Source: Rhizobium rhizogenes (lineage in GTDB: Bacteria; Pseudomonadota; Alphaproteobacteria; Rhizobiales; Rhizobiaceae). Taken from it: 64,000 bases of DNA. Shown here one piece after another: positions 28,467 through 37,296 of this stretch. A program made the position numbers and the translations under genes. Position 1 is the stretch's first letter, and every line of letters begins with the position of its first letter. The notes under the pieces were generated by a model, which saw nothing but the letters and a program-made list of their open reading frames with translations, was not told where the DNA came from and ran no database searches. The stretch is from assembly GCF_002005205.3 (NCBI RefSeq), contig NZ_CP019701.2, forward strand, positions 2,342,501 through 2,406,500, read 5' to 3'.

Positions 28467-30293
28467 AGCCAGCCGTTTCACCGCATCGATAAAGATTTTT
28501 TTCGCCTCTGGCGTCGACAGGTTGTGATCGGCATCCGCAATGATGGTCAGCGATACGTTCCGATAGGTGGAAAGCCCACCACCATCGGCATCGAAATAAT
28601 AACGGAAATGCTCAAGCCCGTCGTCATTGTCGCTGTAAAGCAGGCTGATGGCGGTGCCCCTGGCCTTGTGTGAATCGAAAGCGCTGTAAACAGCGCGCCC
28701 TTCCTCGCTACCCCGACGGAAGAGCCGCGCCGTTTTTGTCGACAGCCTCTTCCACGTCGCCTTGACGATGTTCAGCCCGGCGCTGACCACATCGACATCG
28801 CCGCTGACGAGGCGCTTGAATGTCGCTCCCTGTCGAAAGCGCTGGCTGTATTCCCCAAAGGAGCGCGGCCGCTTGTGCAAAGCCTCATCGACCGAGCGAC
28901 CTTTTTGCCAGTGGAAAACCACCGGATTGACCGCCGCGACGGCACTGATCCGATCATCGGCAAGCGCGCCGTTGAAAGCGAGATAGGCACCGCTGCACCG
29001 GCCCGCCGCAATGAAGGGCCCGTTGCTGCGCCGCCCGAGAAAATCGAGTGCGGCAGCGACATCGTCATTCTGCGCGGCATCGTAAAGAACCTGATCCGGC
29101 TTGTTTTTGACAGGCGGACTATCGGCAATATTGGCCGCATCGAAGCGCAGCGAAGCGACACCCTCGCGTGCAAGCGCCCGGGCGGTCTGCACGGAAAGCC
29201 TGCCCCAACCCGAATGCCTGTCATAAGCGGCACCGAGCAGAAGGACCGAGGAAATCGGTTGCCGATCGTCCGGTCCGCAAAAAATGCCGAAAAGCCGCCC
29301 ACCCTCGCCAAATTGCACCGGCTGTTCGAAAAAGCCCCGACCGCGCTGCGGATCATTGATAATGAAATCTTCCGGGACGGCTGCCGGGTTCCCGGCGTGG
29401 GTCTGCGACAAGACCCAATCCACCAGTCGATTCACCACCCCGCCGGATATTTTCGAAAGTGTCGGGCTGGAAACGAGATCATCATAACCGCAGAACTCCG
29501 CCTCCTCCACCTCACCGCCGATGGCCGCAAGATGTCTGGCGAAATCACCATCGGTCACCCGGCCGGGTCTCGAAAGCACGAGAAAACTGCGCGCCGGAAT
29601 GGCGTCGAGACCGGAGAGGTTCACCTTCTTGATCCTATCCGCAATACCGGCCGGCATCGCCGTTCCGGCAATCGCCCCGGCCTCCGCCAGACGCTGCCCG
29701 GGCAGAAGTCCAAGGCCGTCATCGATCATGGACGACCACATCGCCAGCTCGCGCAGATAGCCGCGGCCGGAAACGACCGGTGCAAGAAAGGCCATGGAAT
29801 CGACAGCCGCAGACCCGGCAAGCGCCTGCGCGGCGATCGGACAACCGAGACCCTGCGCGACAACGACAACTCCGGAACAGCCGGAAAGACGCGTCAGATA
29901 GTCCAGCGCCGCCCGCGTATCGGAAAACCAGTCCGCCATCCGGCCGGCATCTTCAGGATCGAGCGCATCGCCGGCACCGAGATAGTCGAACCGCAGGCTG
30001 GCAACGCCGGAAGCGGCCAGCCGCTCGGCCAGAACCCGCTGAAACTTGCGGCTGCACAACTCTTCCATGCCCCAGGGGCTGACGAAAAGCACCGCGCGAT
30101 CCCGCTTCAGGTCTTTGCGCGCCGGATGAAAAATACCCGCAAGCCCTTCAAACGAAACGGGGTGCGCAATCATGCCATCCACCGCAATATCGGAAAGCTG
30201 CAATGCGTCGAGGGAAGGTTCACTGCCTGCACGCGCTGAAATATCTATTGCCATCGACCTTGCCACTATTGCGCCAGTGCCCGGCTCAACCAT
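28434..30293 (-). CDS. Tandem alpha/beta-hydrolase protein with one degenerate active site
   Basis: A 619-aa protein made of two alpha/beta-hydrolase domains (about 45-300 and 325-619). Both have the same early strand (ASLRFDYLGAG; ASLRFDAANIA). The nucleophile elbow of domain 1 reads VVAQGLGCP (residues 144-152), with no Ser or Cys in the catalytic place. Domain 2 has AAGRCSGAY with Cys433 as likely nucleophile, and a late His in ADADHNLSTPEA. It has no signal peptide. The start is uncertain: GTG/ATG-type start at 30293, or the ATG at 30254 after AAGG. It is divergent from the ABC/cyclic-nucleotide genes (306-bp gap) and convergent with the GH2 gene. Function unknown. Confidence 0.78.
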   Translation of the reverse strand: MVEPGTGAIVARSMAIDISARAGSEPSLDALQLSDIAVDGMIAHPVSFEGLAGIFHPARKDLKRDRAVLFVSPWGMEELCSRKFQRVLAERLAASGVASLRFDYLGAGDALDPEDAGRMADWFSDTRAALDYLTRLSGCSGVVVVAQGLGCPIAAQALAGSAAVDSMAFLAPVVSGRGYLRELAMWSSMIDDGLGLLPGQRLAEAGAIAGTAMPAGIADRIKKVNLSGLDAIPARSFLVLSRPGRVTDGDFARHLAAIGGEVEEAEFCGYDDLVSSPTLSKISGGVVNRLVDWVLSQTHAGNPAAVPEDFIINDPQRGRGFFEQPVQFGEGGRLFGIFCGPDDRQPISSVLLLGAAYDRHSGWGRLSVQTARALAREGVASLRFDAANIADSPPVKNKPDQVLYDAAQNDDVAAALDFLGRRSNGPFIAAGRCSGAYLAFNGALADDRISAVAAVNPVVFHWQKGRSVDEALHKRPRSFGEYSQRFRQGATFKRLVSGDVDVVSAGLNIVKATWKRLSTKTARLFRRGSEEGRAVYSAFDSHKARGTAISLLYSDNDDGLEHFRYYFDADGGGLSTYRNVSLTIIADADHNLSTPEAKKIFIDAVKRLALKGETPAGAQ

Positions 30294-30599
30294 TACGGGA
30301 TCACTATACCCAAGTCTCTTAGCGCCTGTTCTACACCAAAAACAATAACATTAGATAATTCTAAAAATACCGTGGCATTTATTTCAGGTGCGGCCCACAG
30401 GTTGCAAAAACAATCCTTCAGTGTGGCCGGCAAGCCTCGCCGCAGATGCTATTTTGCTCGAAACCGCTTGAATATACTGATAAATAGCGAGTCACGTACC
30501 TATTTGCAGGAGGAGACTCCGCCACCCGGCAGCCTGATCGTCTTGACACCGTGCAAACCAACACGCCGGGCCCGCCCCGCCAGGTCATAGAAGTTTTAT
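30294..30599. other. 306-bp divergent intergenic region
   Basis: It separates the tandem hydrolase from the ABC-like gene, and promoters for both must lie here. It is AT-rich near 30340-30370. I see no strong inverted repeat, no convincing -35/-10 pair and no good small ORF. The AGGAGGAG stretch at 30508-30515 looks like a ribosome-binding site, but no ATG or GTG in a long frame follows it at the right distance. Confidence 0.5.
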
Positions 30600-33317
30600 A
30601 TGGAACAAAGCCTTACGCGTTACATCTGGTCGCATACGAGGCGGCAGCAGCTTTTCATCCTGCTGATCGTCGCCCTATCGATGATCCCCTATTTCCTCGC
30701 CTTCGATCTGCCCAAACAGATCGTCAACGGCCCCATTCAGGGTGACGGCTTCGAAGGGGCGAACGCGACACAGCTTTTCATGCATCTCACGGTCGATATT
30801 CCCTATTGGGGCACCGTGACATTGTTCCCCGGGCTTGAACTCAACCGCATGTCGATGCTGATGGCTCTCAGCCTGACCTTCCTTGCGCTTGTCATCATCA
30901 ACGGCCTTTTCAAATATTACATCAATACCTACAAGGGCCGCCTCGGTGAGCGCCTGCTGCGGCGTATCCGTTTCGAACTGATCGACAAGATCCTGCGGTT
31001 CCCGCCCTCGCATTTCAAGCGGGTCAAGGGCGCGGAAATTTCCAGCATGGTGAAGGACGAGGTGGAACCGCTCGGCGGATTTACCGGCGATGCCTTTGTG
31101 CAGCCGGCGCTTCTCGGCGGGCAGGCGCTCTCCGCGCTCTTCTTCATTCTCGTGCAGAATTTCTGGCTGGGCCTGATTGCAGCCTTCATGGCCGCGATAC
31201 AGGTCGGCATCATTCCCAAGATGCGCCGCCGCCTCATCGAACTCGGTCGCCAGCGGCAGCTGAGCGCCCGCCAGCTTGCCGGACGCATCGGCGAAATGGT
31301 GGACGGTATCGGCACGATCCACGCCTATGATACCTCCAACTACGAGCGCGCCGATGCCTCGCACCGGCTCGGCGACATCTTCAAGATCCGTTACGATCTC
31401 TACCAGTGGAAGTTCCTGGTCAAATTCATCAATAACTTCCTCGCACAGCTCACCCCGTTTTTCTTTTATGCGCTCGGCGGTTATCTCACCCTCAGGGGCA
31501 GCCTCGATGTCGGGCAGCTGGTCGCCGTCATCAACGCTTATAAGGAACTGCCCGGACCGCTGAAGGAACTGATCGACTGGGATCAGGCGCGCCAGGACGT
31601 GCAGGTGAAATACGAGCAGGTGTTCGAACAGTTCAACGCCCCGAACATGATCGAACCGAACGTGCAGAAACTGTCGCCGGGAGCCGTCGCAGCCATCACG
31701 GGACCAATCGTCGTCACCAATCTGACACTGGAAGACGACAGTGGCAGCCGGCTTCTGGAGCAGGCGTCGCTGAAGATCGAGCCGGGTGAAGTCATCGCCA
31801 TCGTAGGCGGCGCGGGGGGCGAAGCCCTTGCGGATGCGATCGGTCGCACGCTCTGGCCAGCCTCCGGCAAGATCAGCATCAACGATGTCGACATACTGGA
31901 GCTGCCGGAATCGCTGACGGGACGTCGCATCTCCTATGTCTCCTCGGACAGCTATTTTTTCCATGCCAGCCTGATGGACAATCTGCTCTACGGCCTGAAG
32001 CACGCCCCGCTCGCGGACAAAAATTACGAGGGTGCGGCGCTGGAACACCGCAAGTGGGAAATCCGCGAAGCCAAGATGGCCGGCAATCCGCTGATCGACA
32101 TAAACAGCGAATGGATCGACTACGCTTCGAGCCCCGCCGGCGACAGCAGGCCGGAAAATCTCATCAGGGCCATTCTCGCCGTCCTCGATAGCGTGGAACT
32201 GTCACAGGATATTCTGGAATTTGCGCTGCGCTCGTCGATCGATCCTCTGACAGACCTGCATCTTGCCGCCCGCATCGTGGAACTGCGGCATGTGCTACGC
32301 GCCGAACTGGAAAAGGAAAATCTGAGCGGCCTCATCGCGCCCTTCGAGCTTGAAAGCTACAACAGCGAGGCGACGGTCGGCGAAAACCTGCTGTTCGGTA
32401 CCATGCGGGACCCCTCCCAGACGATCCGGACCATCATCGAAAGCGACTATTTCCGCTCCCTGATGCGCGAAACCGGCCTCGTCAAGACCCTGTTCGAGAT
32501 GGGATACACGATCGCCGAAAACATCGTCGAAATCTTCGCCGATCTGCCGGGCGACCACCCTTTCTTCCAGCAGCTGACATTCATGACGCCCGATGACATC
32601 CCGGTCTATCAGCAAATGCTGCAGCGCCTGCAGGGACGCGGTTTCGATGATGCCAATGAAAGCGAAAAGCGCGCGATGCTGCGGCTGAGCTTCTTCTACA
32701 TCGAGCCCCGGCAGCGTTTCGGTCTGCTGTCGCCGGAAATCATGAACAGGATCGTCGAAGTCCGGCACATGTTCCATGAAAACCTGCCCGACAGTCTGAA
32801 GAACGTGATCGAGATCTACGATCCGACGAAATACATGAGCGCCACCAGCCTGCTGGACAATATTCTCTTCGGCAAGGTCAGCCATCGTTATACCGATGCC
32901 TCACGGCGCATTACCCGCATCGTGGCGGATGTGATGCGCAAACAGGGCGTGTATGAGCGTGTTCTGGCGGTCGGCCTGGATTTCAATCTTGGTGCCGGCG
33001 GCAAGCGGCTCGGCCCGCTCCAGCGCCAGAAGCTCAATCTAGCGCGGGCGCTCATCCGCAAATCCGACTATTATGTCTTTAATCGCCCCCTTCCCGGCCT
33101 CGATCCACGACAACAGGAAGAAATTGTCGAACGGGTCATCACACTCCTGAAACAGAACAACAATAACCCGTCAATCATATGGGTTCTGTCGAACGCAAGC
33201 CTTTCGCGCATGTTCGGCCGGGTCATCGTCGTCCACCAGGGACTGGTTACCGCCGACGGAAGTTACGAGACTCTCGCCGAGGAAAACGGTACATTCAAGG
33301 ACATGGTCGCAACATAA
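30600..33317 (+). CDS. ABC exporter-like membrane protein with a degenerate, expanded nucleotide-binding domain
   Basis: A 905-aa protein. Residues 1-330 form an ABC-exporter-type transmembrane domain (helices near 18-35, 85-105, 170-205, 270-298), with a periplasmic insert at about 45-80. Residues 365-905 resemble an ATP-binding domain, but every catalytic motif is altered: Walker A IVGGAGGEAL (no Lys), signature GAGGKRLGPLQRQKL, Walker B YYVFNRPLPGLD (Asp to Asn, Glu to Arg), switch VLSNAS (His to Asn). About 300 extra residues split the domain. The post-Q-loop motif occurs three times: SLMDNLLYG (457), TVGENLLFG (592), SLLDNILFG (750). The gene leads an apparent signalling cluster. It is probably not an ordinary ATP-driven pump. 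Confidence 0.8.
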   Translation: MEQSLTRYIWSHTRRQQLFILLIVALSMIPYFLAFDLPKQIVNGPIQGDGFEGANATQLFMHLTVDIPYWGTVTLFPGLELNRMSMLMALSLTFLALVIINGLFKYYINTYKGRLGERLLRRIRFELIDKILRFPPSHFKRVKGAEISSMVKDEVEPLGGFTGDAFVQPALLGGQALSALFFILVQNFWLGLIAAFMAAIQVGIIPKMRRRLIELGRQRQLSARQLAGRIGEMVDGIGTIHAYDTSNYERADASHRLGDIFKIRYDLYQWKFLVKFINNFLAQLTPFFFYALGGYLTLRGSLDVGQLVAVINAYKELPGPLKELIDWDQARQDVQVKYEQVFEQFNAPNMIEPNVQKLSPGAVAAITGPIVVTNLTLEDDSGSRLLEQASLKIEPGEVIAIVGGAGGEALADAIGRTLWPASGKISINDVDILELPESLTGRRISYVSSDSYFFHASLMDNLLYGLKHAPLADKNYEGAALEHRKWEIREAKMAGNPLIDINSEWIDYASSPAGDSRPENLIRAILAVLDSVELSQDILEFALRSSIDPLTDLHLAARIVELRHVLRAELEKENLSGLIAPFELESYNSEATVGENLLFGTMRDPSQTIRTIIESDYFRSLMRETGLVKTLFEMGYTIAENIVEIFADLPGDHPFFQQLTFMTPDDIPVYQQMLQRLQGRGFDDANESEKRAMLRLSFFYIEPRQRFGLLSPEIMNRIVEVRHMFHENLPDSLKNVIEIYDPTKYMSATSLLDNILFGKVSHRYTDASRRITRIVADVMRKQGVYERVLAVGLDFNLGAGGKRLGPLQRQKLNLARALIRKSDYYVFNRPLPGLDPRQQEEIVERVITLLKQNNNNPSIIWVLSNASLSRMFGRVIVVHQGLVTADGSYETLAEENGTFKDMVAT

Positions 33318-33360
33318 GTCCAAGAACGCGGCCGAGGTGGAACAAGAATAGGGTAAGGCA

Positions 33361-33816
33361 ATGCTGTTTAAAGACGAAATTCAAATGCTGAAACGCGTCC
33401 CGTTTTTTTCGGAAATGGAACCGTCGAAACTTAAACTGCTCGCTTTCGCATCCGACCGCGTGTCCTATCACACCGGCGACGTGTTGTTCCGGCAGGGGGA
33501 TGTCGGTGATGCGGCCTATGTCCTTCTGACCGGCAAGGTGGATGTTCTGGTCGATTCACCGTCGGGCACATTGAAAGTGGCGGAGATGACCGGCAACGCC
33601 ATCGTCGGTGAAATCGCCATCCTCTGCGACAGCGTCAGAACCGCCACCGTGCGCGCCTCCACCAATGTGGAAGCCCTGCGCATCGGCAAGGAGCAGTTCT
33701 TCAAGCTGATGTCCGATTTCCCCGATATTACCATCAAAGTCATGCGCGTCCTCGCCGAACGCCTGACACAGACGACGGCGGAACTCAGCAAAGCGCGCGC
33801 AAGCGCCAGAACATAA
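33361..33816 (+). CDS. Cyclic-nucleotide-binding domain protein (single CNB domain)
   Basis: A 151-aa protein consisting of one CRP-type cyclic nucleotide-binding domain and a short C-terminal helix, with no DNA-binding domain. The phosphate-binding cassette reads VGEIAILCDSVRTATVRA, with Glu84 (ribose contact) and Arg93 (phosphate contact) both present; Thr94 is at the position that can favour cGMP or contact the purine. So it should bind cAMP or cGMP. It follows the degenerate ABC gene by 43 nt on the same strand and probably acts as a soluble sensor subunit for a partner protein. The C-terminal helix ends in an Ala/Arg-rich tail. Confidence 0.88.
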   Translation: MLFKDEIQMLKRVPFFSEMEPSKLKLLAFASDRVSYHTGDVLFRQGDVGDAAYVLLTGKVDVLVDSPSGTLKVAEMTGNAIVGEIAILCDSVRTATVRASTNVEALRIGKEQFFKLMSDFPDITIKVMRVLAERLTQTTAELSKARASART

Positions 33817-33913
33817 GCTGCAATTCCTTGCTACCCTGAAGGGCGATATTGGAAAAATAAATGTCGCACCATTGCAATATAAATGAAATGCTGACTGAAT
33901 AAGGGGTAAAGGC

Positions 33914-33934
33914 ATCCGCCAAAAAACGGCGGAT
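33914..33934 (+). other. Hairpin between the CNB-domain and MBL-fold genes
   Basis: ATCCGCC-aaaaaac-GGCGGAT has perfect 7-bp arms and no T-tract, 73 bp upstream of the MBL-fold gene start. It may be an mRNA processing or stability element, or an operator. Confidence 0.35.
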
Positions 33935-34006
33935 ATAAGAATCTATAGAGACAACGGGCTTCATGGGAGGAAAGCGTGCAAGATTCCGTTGTTATTGGGG
34001 TGTGTC

Positions 34007-34867
34007 ATGGCGTTCGATTCCGACACAGCAAGTCGGGAAAGTAATAGAAATTTTCGGGTAAAGATCTGGGGCGCGCGGGGAACGCTTCCTGTTTCAGGTG
34101 AAAACTTCCGAAAATATGGCGGAAATACCATCTGCATCGAGGTAAGATGCGGAGATCACGTTCTTTTGTTCGATGCAGGTTCAGGCCTTCATCCCGCCGG
34201 TCTGGCGTTACGGGCGGAAGGCATCACGGATGTCGACCTCTTCTTCTCGCATTGTCATTACGACCATATTGTCGGATTTCCCTACTTCAAGCCATTCTAT
34301 AACAGCTGCAACGACGTCGCCATCTGGTCGGGCCATCTTGCCGGCACGATGACAACGCGGGAAATGCTCAAGGACTTCATGAGCCCACCCTGGTTTCCCG
34401 TGCCGCTGGAGATTTGCTGCGCGAAGATCGCCACACGGGACTTCATGCCCGGCGACACGCTCACCCCACGCCCTGGCCTTTCAATCAGGACCGGTATGCT
34501 CAATCATCCCGGCAATGCCGTCGGATACAGGCTGGACTGGGAAGGAAAATCCCTCGCCATCATCACCGATACCGAACACGAGCCGGGTAGCATTGACGAA
34601 ACCGTGCTCGATCTGATCCGGGATGTCGATCTTTTCCTCTATGACGCCATGTTCACCGATGATGAAATGGGCCTTTATCGCGGTTATGGCCATTCATCAT
34701 GGCAACAGGCGCTCCGTCTCGCCAAACTGGCCGACGCCAAAAATGTCGGCTTCATCCACCATGCCCCAAGCCGCAGCGACGAGGAACTGGACAGTATCGA
34801 GAAACAGGCGAAGGCCCTTTTCGACGGCGCCTTCGCGGCGATGGACGGTCAGGTCATCCAGATCTGA
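34007..34867 (+). CDS. Metallo-beta-lactamase-fold hydrolase (possible cyclic-nucleotide phosphodiesterase-like)
   Basis: A 286-aa cytoplasmic metallohydrolase. The N-terminal block VKIWGARGTLPVSGENFRKY and GGNTICIEV defines the subfamily, related to RNase Z/PhnP and class II-type phosphodiesterases. The metal-binding motif is HCHYDH (His82, His84, Asp86, His87), with later ligands likely in GMLNHPG, ITDTEHEPG and GFIHHAPS. I chose the ATG at 34007 over a TTG 18 nt upstream. It lies between a CNB-domain gene and a nucleotide cyclase gene. A role in degrading the cyclic nucleotide would fit the context but is an inference; another phosphoester substrate is equally open. Confidence 0.83.
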   Translation: MAFDSDTASRESNRNFRVKIWGARGTLPVSGENFRKYGGNTICIEVRCGDHVLLFDAGSGLHPAGLALRAEGITDVDLFFSHCHYDHIVGFPYFKPFYNSCNDVAIWSGHLAGTMTTREMLKDFMSPPWFPVPLEICCAKIATRDFMPGDTLTPRPGLSIRTGMLNHPGNAVGYRLDWEGKSLAIITDTEHEPGSIDETVLDLIRDVDLFLYDAMFTDDEMGLYRGYGHSSWQQALRLAKLADAKNVGFIHHAPSRSDEELDSIEKQAKALFDGAFAAMDGQVIQI

Positions 34868-35069
34868 CCGCGACAGCCTCCTGATGCTTGCGAATATTTG
34901 ACGGTACTCGCATGCCGAATCTGACAATTCCGGCTCGCACGGACATTCGAACACGCACAATTGACCGTAGCGGATCGCGTTGCTCCACGATATTGCCATG
35001 AGATGCAACGCACTAAGACGTCACACCAGATGATGATTCTGTACCGAATGGCCACATGATGGGATTTGC

Positions 35070-36764
35070 ATGATCCGTTTCTTTTCGGAGACCAATTTGA
35101 GACGCACCCGGATTTTATCCGGCCTCATCATATTTGCTTTCGTATTTTCCCATCTTTTCAATCACTCTCTTGCCCTCATCTCCATCGACACCGCCGAACG
35201 GGCGCGAAAATGGTTCAGCCTGATCTGGCTCAACCCCGTCAGCAGCCTGCTTTTTTATGGTTCGGTTCTGGTGCATGTCTGCCTTGTTCTGCGCTCGCTT
35301 TATCTGCGCAGGACGCTGCGAATGCCGCTCCGCGAAGCGCTTCAGGTCATATTCGGCCTGGCTATCCCGTTTCTGATCATCGGCCACGCCGTCAATATCC
35401 GCGTGTCGCATATGCTCTATGGCATTGATGTCGGTTATTATTCGGTCATCCGCAGGCTGTGGATCAACAATCCGATACAAGGTGCCTGGCAAAGCCTCGC
35501 CTTGATCGTGATCTGGGTCCACGGATGTATCGGCCTTTATTTCTGGCTGCGTTACCGGGACTGGTATCCGCGCATAGCCGGGCTCTTCATGACGGTGGCG
35601 GTAATGTTGCCGCTTCTGGCACTGCTGGGCTTCAGCGATGCGGGCCGATGGCTGGCGGAGATCGACGAAAAATACGCGCTTCCTCCCGGTTTGGTCGACA
35701 ATACCATTCAGAAAGACGAATTACCGCTGCAACGCGAGATGGAGACGCAGATCAGGTTCGTCACCGGAACGGTGGAGGCATTGTTTGCCAGTGCGGTAAT
35801 GCTGGTCTTCGCCCTTCGCGGCGTGCGCAGCTGGCGGCAGCGGCTGACGGCAATCGAAATCCGCTATGAACATGGTGCGCAGGCGCGTGTGCCAGCCGGG
35901 CTCAGCATTCTGGAGGCCAGCCGGCTTGCGGGCATACCGCACTACTCCGTCTGCGGCGGCAAGGGACGCTGCTCAACCTGTCGGGTCAAGATACTGGACA
36001 GCAAGGGCCCGCTTCCACCGCCCGGCGACATCGAACAAACCACATTGAGGCGCATCCACGCCGATTCGGACGTGCGGCTCGGCTGTCAGCTGCGCCCCAC
36101 GAGCGATCTCGGCGTCGCACTTCTCGTTTCGCCGCCCCAGCAGAGCGACCTGCCAGCCGACGCGCAGCCGGCCCGCCCCGGCCGGGAAGAGGAAATCGCC
36201 ATCCTCTTCTGCGATCTGCGCAACTTCACCACGCTGTCCGAAGCGAAACTGCCCTATGACGTCGTCTTCCTTCTGAACCGTTATTTCACCATCGTCGGCC
36301 AGGCCGTCGAGCAGGCGGGTGGCCATCTCGACAAATTCATCGGCGATGGCGCCATGGCCCTTTTCGGGCTTGGCGAGGACGCGGAACATGCCTGTCGCAA
36401 CGCCATGAAAGCGGCGGCGGTGATATTGCGGGATATCGCAATCCTGAATGAGGGACTGGAGAAACAGTTCACCGTCCGTCTGGAGGTTGTTGTCGGAATT
36501 CATTCCGGTCCGAGCATCGTCGGCGTTATGGGATACGGCGCCGCAAAAACCCTGACGGCCATAGGCGACACCGTCAATGTCGCAAGCAGGCTCGAATCCA
36601 AGGCCAAGGAATTCGGTGCCGCCATCGTCGTCTCCGAACCGGCCATCATTCAGGCGGGTCAGGATATTGACGATCTCAGAAGCGAACAGATCTCCATTCG
36701 CGGGCGTAACTCGCAGATGAAGGTTTTCCTGCTCTCAAGAGCAGAAAGCGAACGTTATCTCTGA
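35070..36764 (+). CDS. Membrane adenylate/guanylate cyclase with cytochrome b-like membrane domain and [2Fe-2S] ferredoxin domain
   Basis: A 564-aa class III cyclase. Residues 1-255 form about six transmembrane helices with histidines in or beside them (FSHLFNH, VLVHVCLV, IIGHAVN, IWVHGCIG), which suggests b-type heme as in succinate dehydrogenase-like anchors. Residues 262-355 are a plant-type [2Fe-2S] ferredoxin domain with Cys295, Cys301, Cys304 and Cys339. Residues 375-555 are the catalytic domain: metal Asp382 (LFCDLRNFTTLS) and Asp426 (FIGDGAMALFG), and transition-state residues in TVNVASRLES. All catalytic residues are present. The layout predicts redox control of cAMP (or cGMP) synthesis. 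It closes the cluster that starts with the ABC-like gene. Confidence 0.92.
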   Translation: MIRFFSETNLRRTRILSGLIIFAFVFSHLFNHSLALISIDTAERARKWFSLIWLNPVSSLLFYGSVLVHVCLVLRSLYLRRTLRMPLREALQVIFGLAIPFLIIGHAVNIRVSHMLYGIDVGYYSVIRRLWINNPIQGAWQSLALIVIWVHGCIGLYFWLRYRDWYPRIAGLFMTVAVMLPLLALLGFSDAGRWLAEIDEKYALPPGLVDNTIQKDELPLQREMETQIRFVTGTVEALFASAVMLVFALRGVRSWRQRLTAIEIRYEHGAQARVPAGLSILEASRLAGIPHYSVCGGKGRCSTCRVKILDSKGPLPPPGDIEQTTLRRIHADSDVRLGCQLRPTSDLGVALLVSPPQQSDLPADAQPARPGREEEIAILFCDLRNFTTLSEAKLPYDVVFLLNRYFTIVGQAVEQAGGHLDKFIGDGAMALFGLGEDAEHACRNAMKAAAVILRDIAILNEGLEKQFTVRLEVVVGIHSGPSIVGVMGYGAAKTLTAIGDTVNVASRLESKAKEFGAAIVVSEPAIIQAGQDIDDLRSEQISIRGRNSQMKVFLLSRAESERYL

Positions 36765-36768
36765 ACCA

Positions 36769-36791
36769 CCCCGGCGTTTCCGCTGCCGGGG
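36769..36791. terminator. Hairpin between convergent cyclase and methyltransferase genes
   Basis: CCCCGGC-gtttccgct-GCCGGGG lies 4 nt after the cyclase stop. It has no T-run on either strand, so it is a weak or Rho-assisted terminator at best. Confidence 0.4.
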
Positions 36792-36801
36792 CTGCATGAC
36801 G

Positions 36802-37284
36802 TCAAATCTTGCGATAGAGAAAATATCGGTCCGTCGGCACGCTTTCCGGCACCGGCAAAGGCTTCAGCATGGGATGATCGAGAGGCAGACCGCTGACGGC
36901 AACGCCACCTTTCGCCAGCATGCCCGCGGCAAGCTCGGGCAGCCATGTCAGGGTAACCGCATCCTTTTCCGGATAACCCGTGCCGATATCGGCATGGACC
37001 ATCGCCGCATCCGCGCCAATGAAAGCAGGAGCGGTTTCCGATATCTCGCCGATCACAAGATCCTCCTGCGCCGGAACGGACGAGGCATGCGCACCCATGG
37101 CCCTGTCGAAGGCAATGATGCGACGGTCGGGAAACAGTTCCCGCAGATGATTGAAAGTCCGCCCGTTTCCGAGACCGATTTCCATGAGCACCCCCTCATT
37201 TGGCAATTCGAGATCGGCCGCGAGGTGATTGAGAATATCCCGCTGCGCGGTCAACCGGCGAATGAAACTGTCTAGTCTGCTCAT
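36802..37284 (-). CDS. Class I SAM-dependent methyltransferase (small)
   Basis: A 160-aa Rossmann-fold methyltransferase. The SAM-binding motif I is VLMEIGLGNGRTFNHL, followed by the acidic end of strand 2 (RIIAFDRAMGAH). Motif IV is near MVHADIG. It is shorter than most class I enzymes, with little room for a substrate-binding domain. Its start lies 12 nt from the end of the nucleotide-sugar dehydrogenase gene on the same strand, so the pair is probably an operon. The target could be a sugar, lipid or small molecule; the sequence does not say. Confidence 0.78.
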   Translation of the reverse strand: MSRLDSFIRRLTAQRDILNHLAADLELPNEGVLMEIGLGNGRTFNHLRELFPDRRIIAFDRAMGAHASSVPAQEDLVIGEISETAPAFIGADAAMVHADIGTGYPEKDAVTLTWLPELAAGMLAKGGVAVSGLPLDHPMLKPLPVPESVPTDRYFLYRKI

Positions 37285-37296
37285 GATCCGTCCGTA

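Noticed and set aside
28875..30239. A 454-codon frame on the + strand opposite the tandem hydrolase
   Set aside because: Low-complexity, Arg- and Ala-rich translation without domains. It is the mirror of a protein with recognisable folds.
30675..32048. A 457-codon minus-strand frame opposite the ABC-like gene
   Set aside because: No domain. The plus frame has clear membrane helices and ABC remnants.
33914..33934. The hairpin before the MBL-fold gene as a terminator of the ABC-CNB transcript
   Set aside because: There is no T-run after it, so it was listed only as a hairpin of unknown role.
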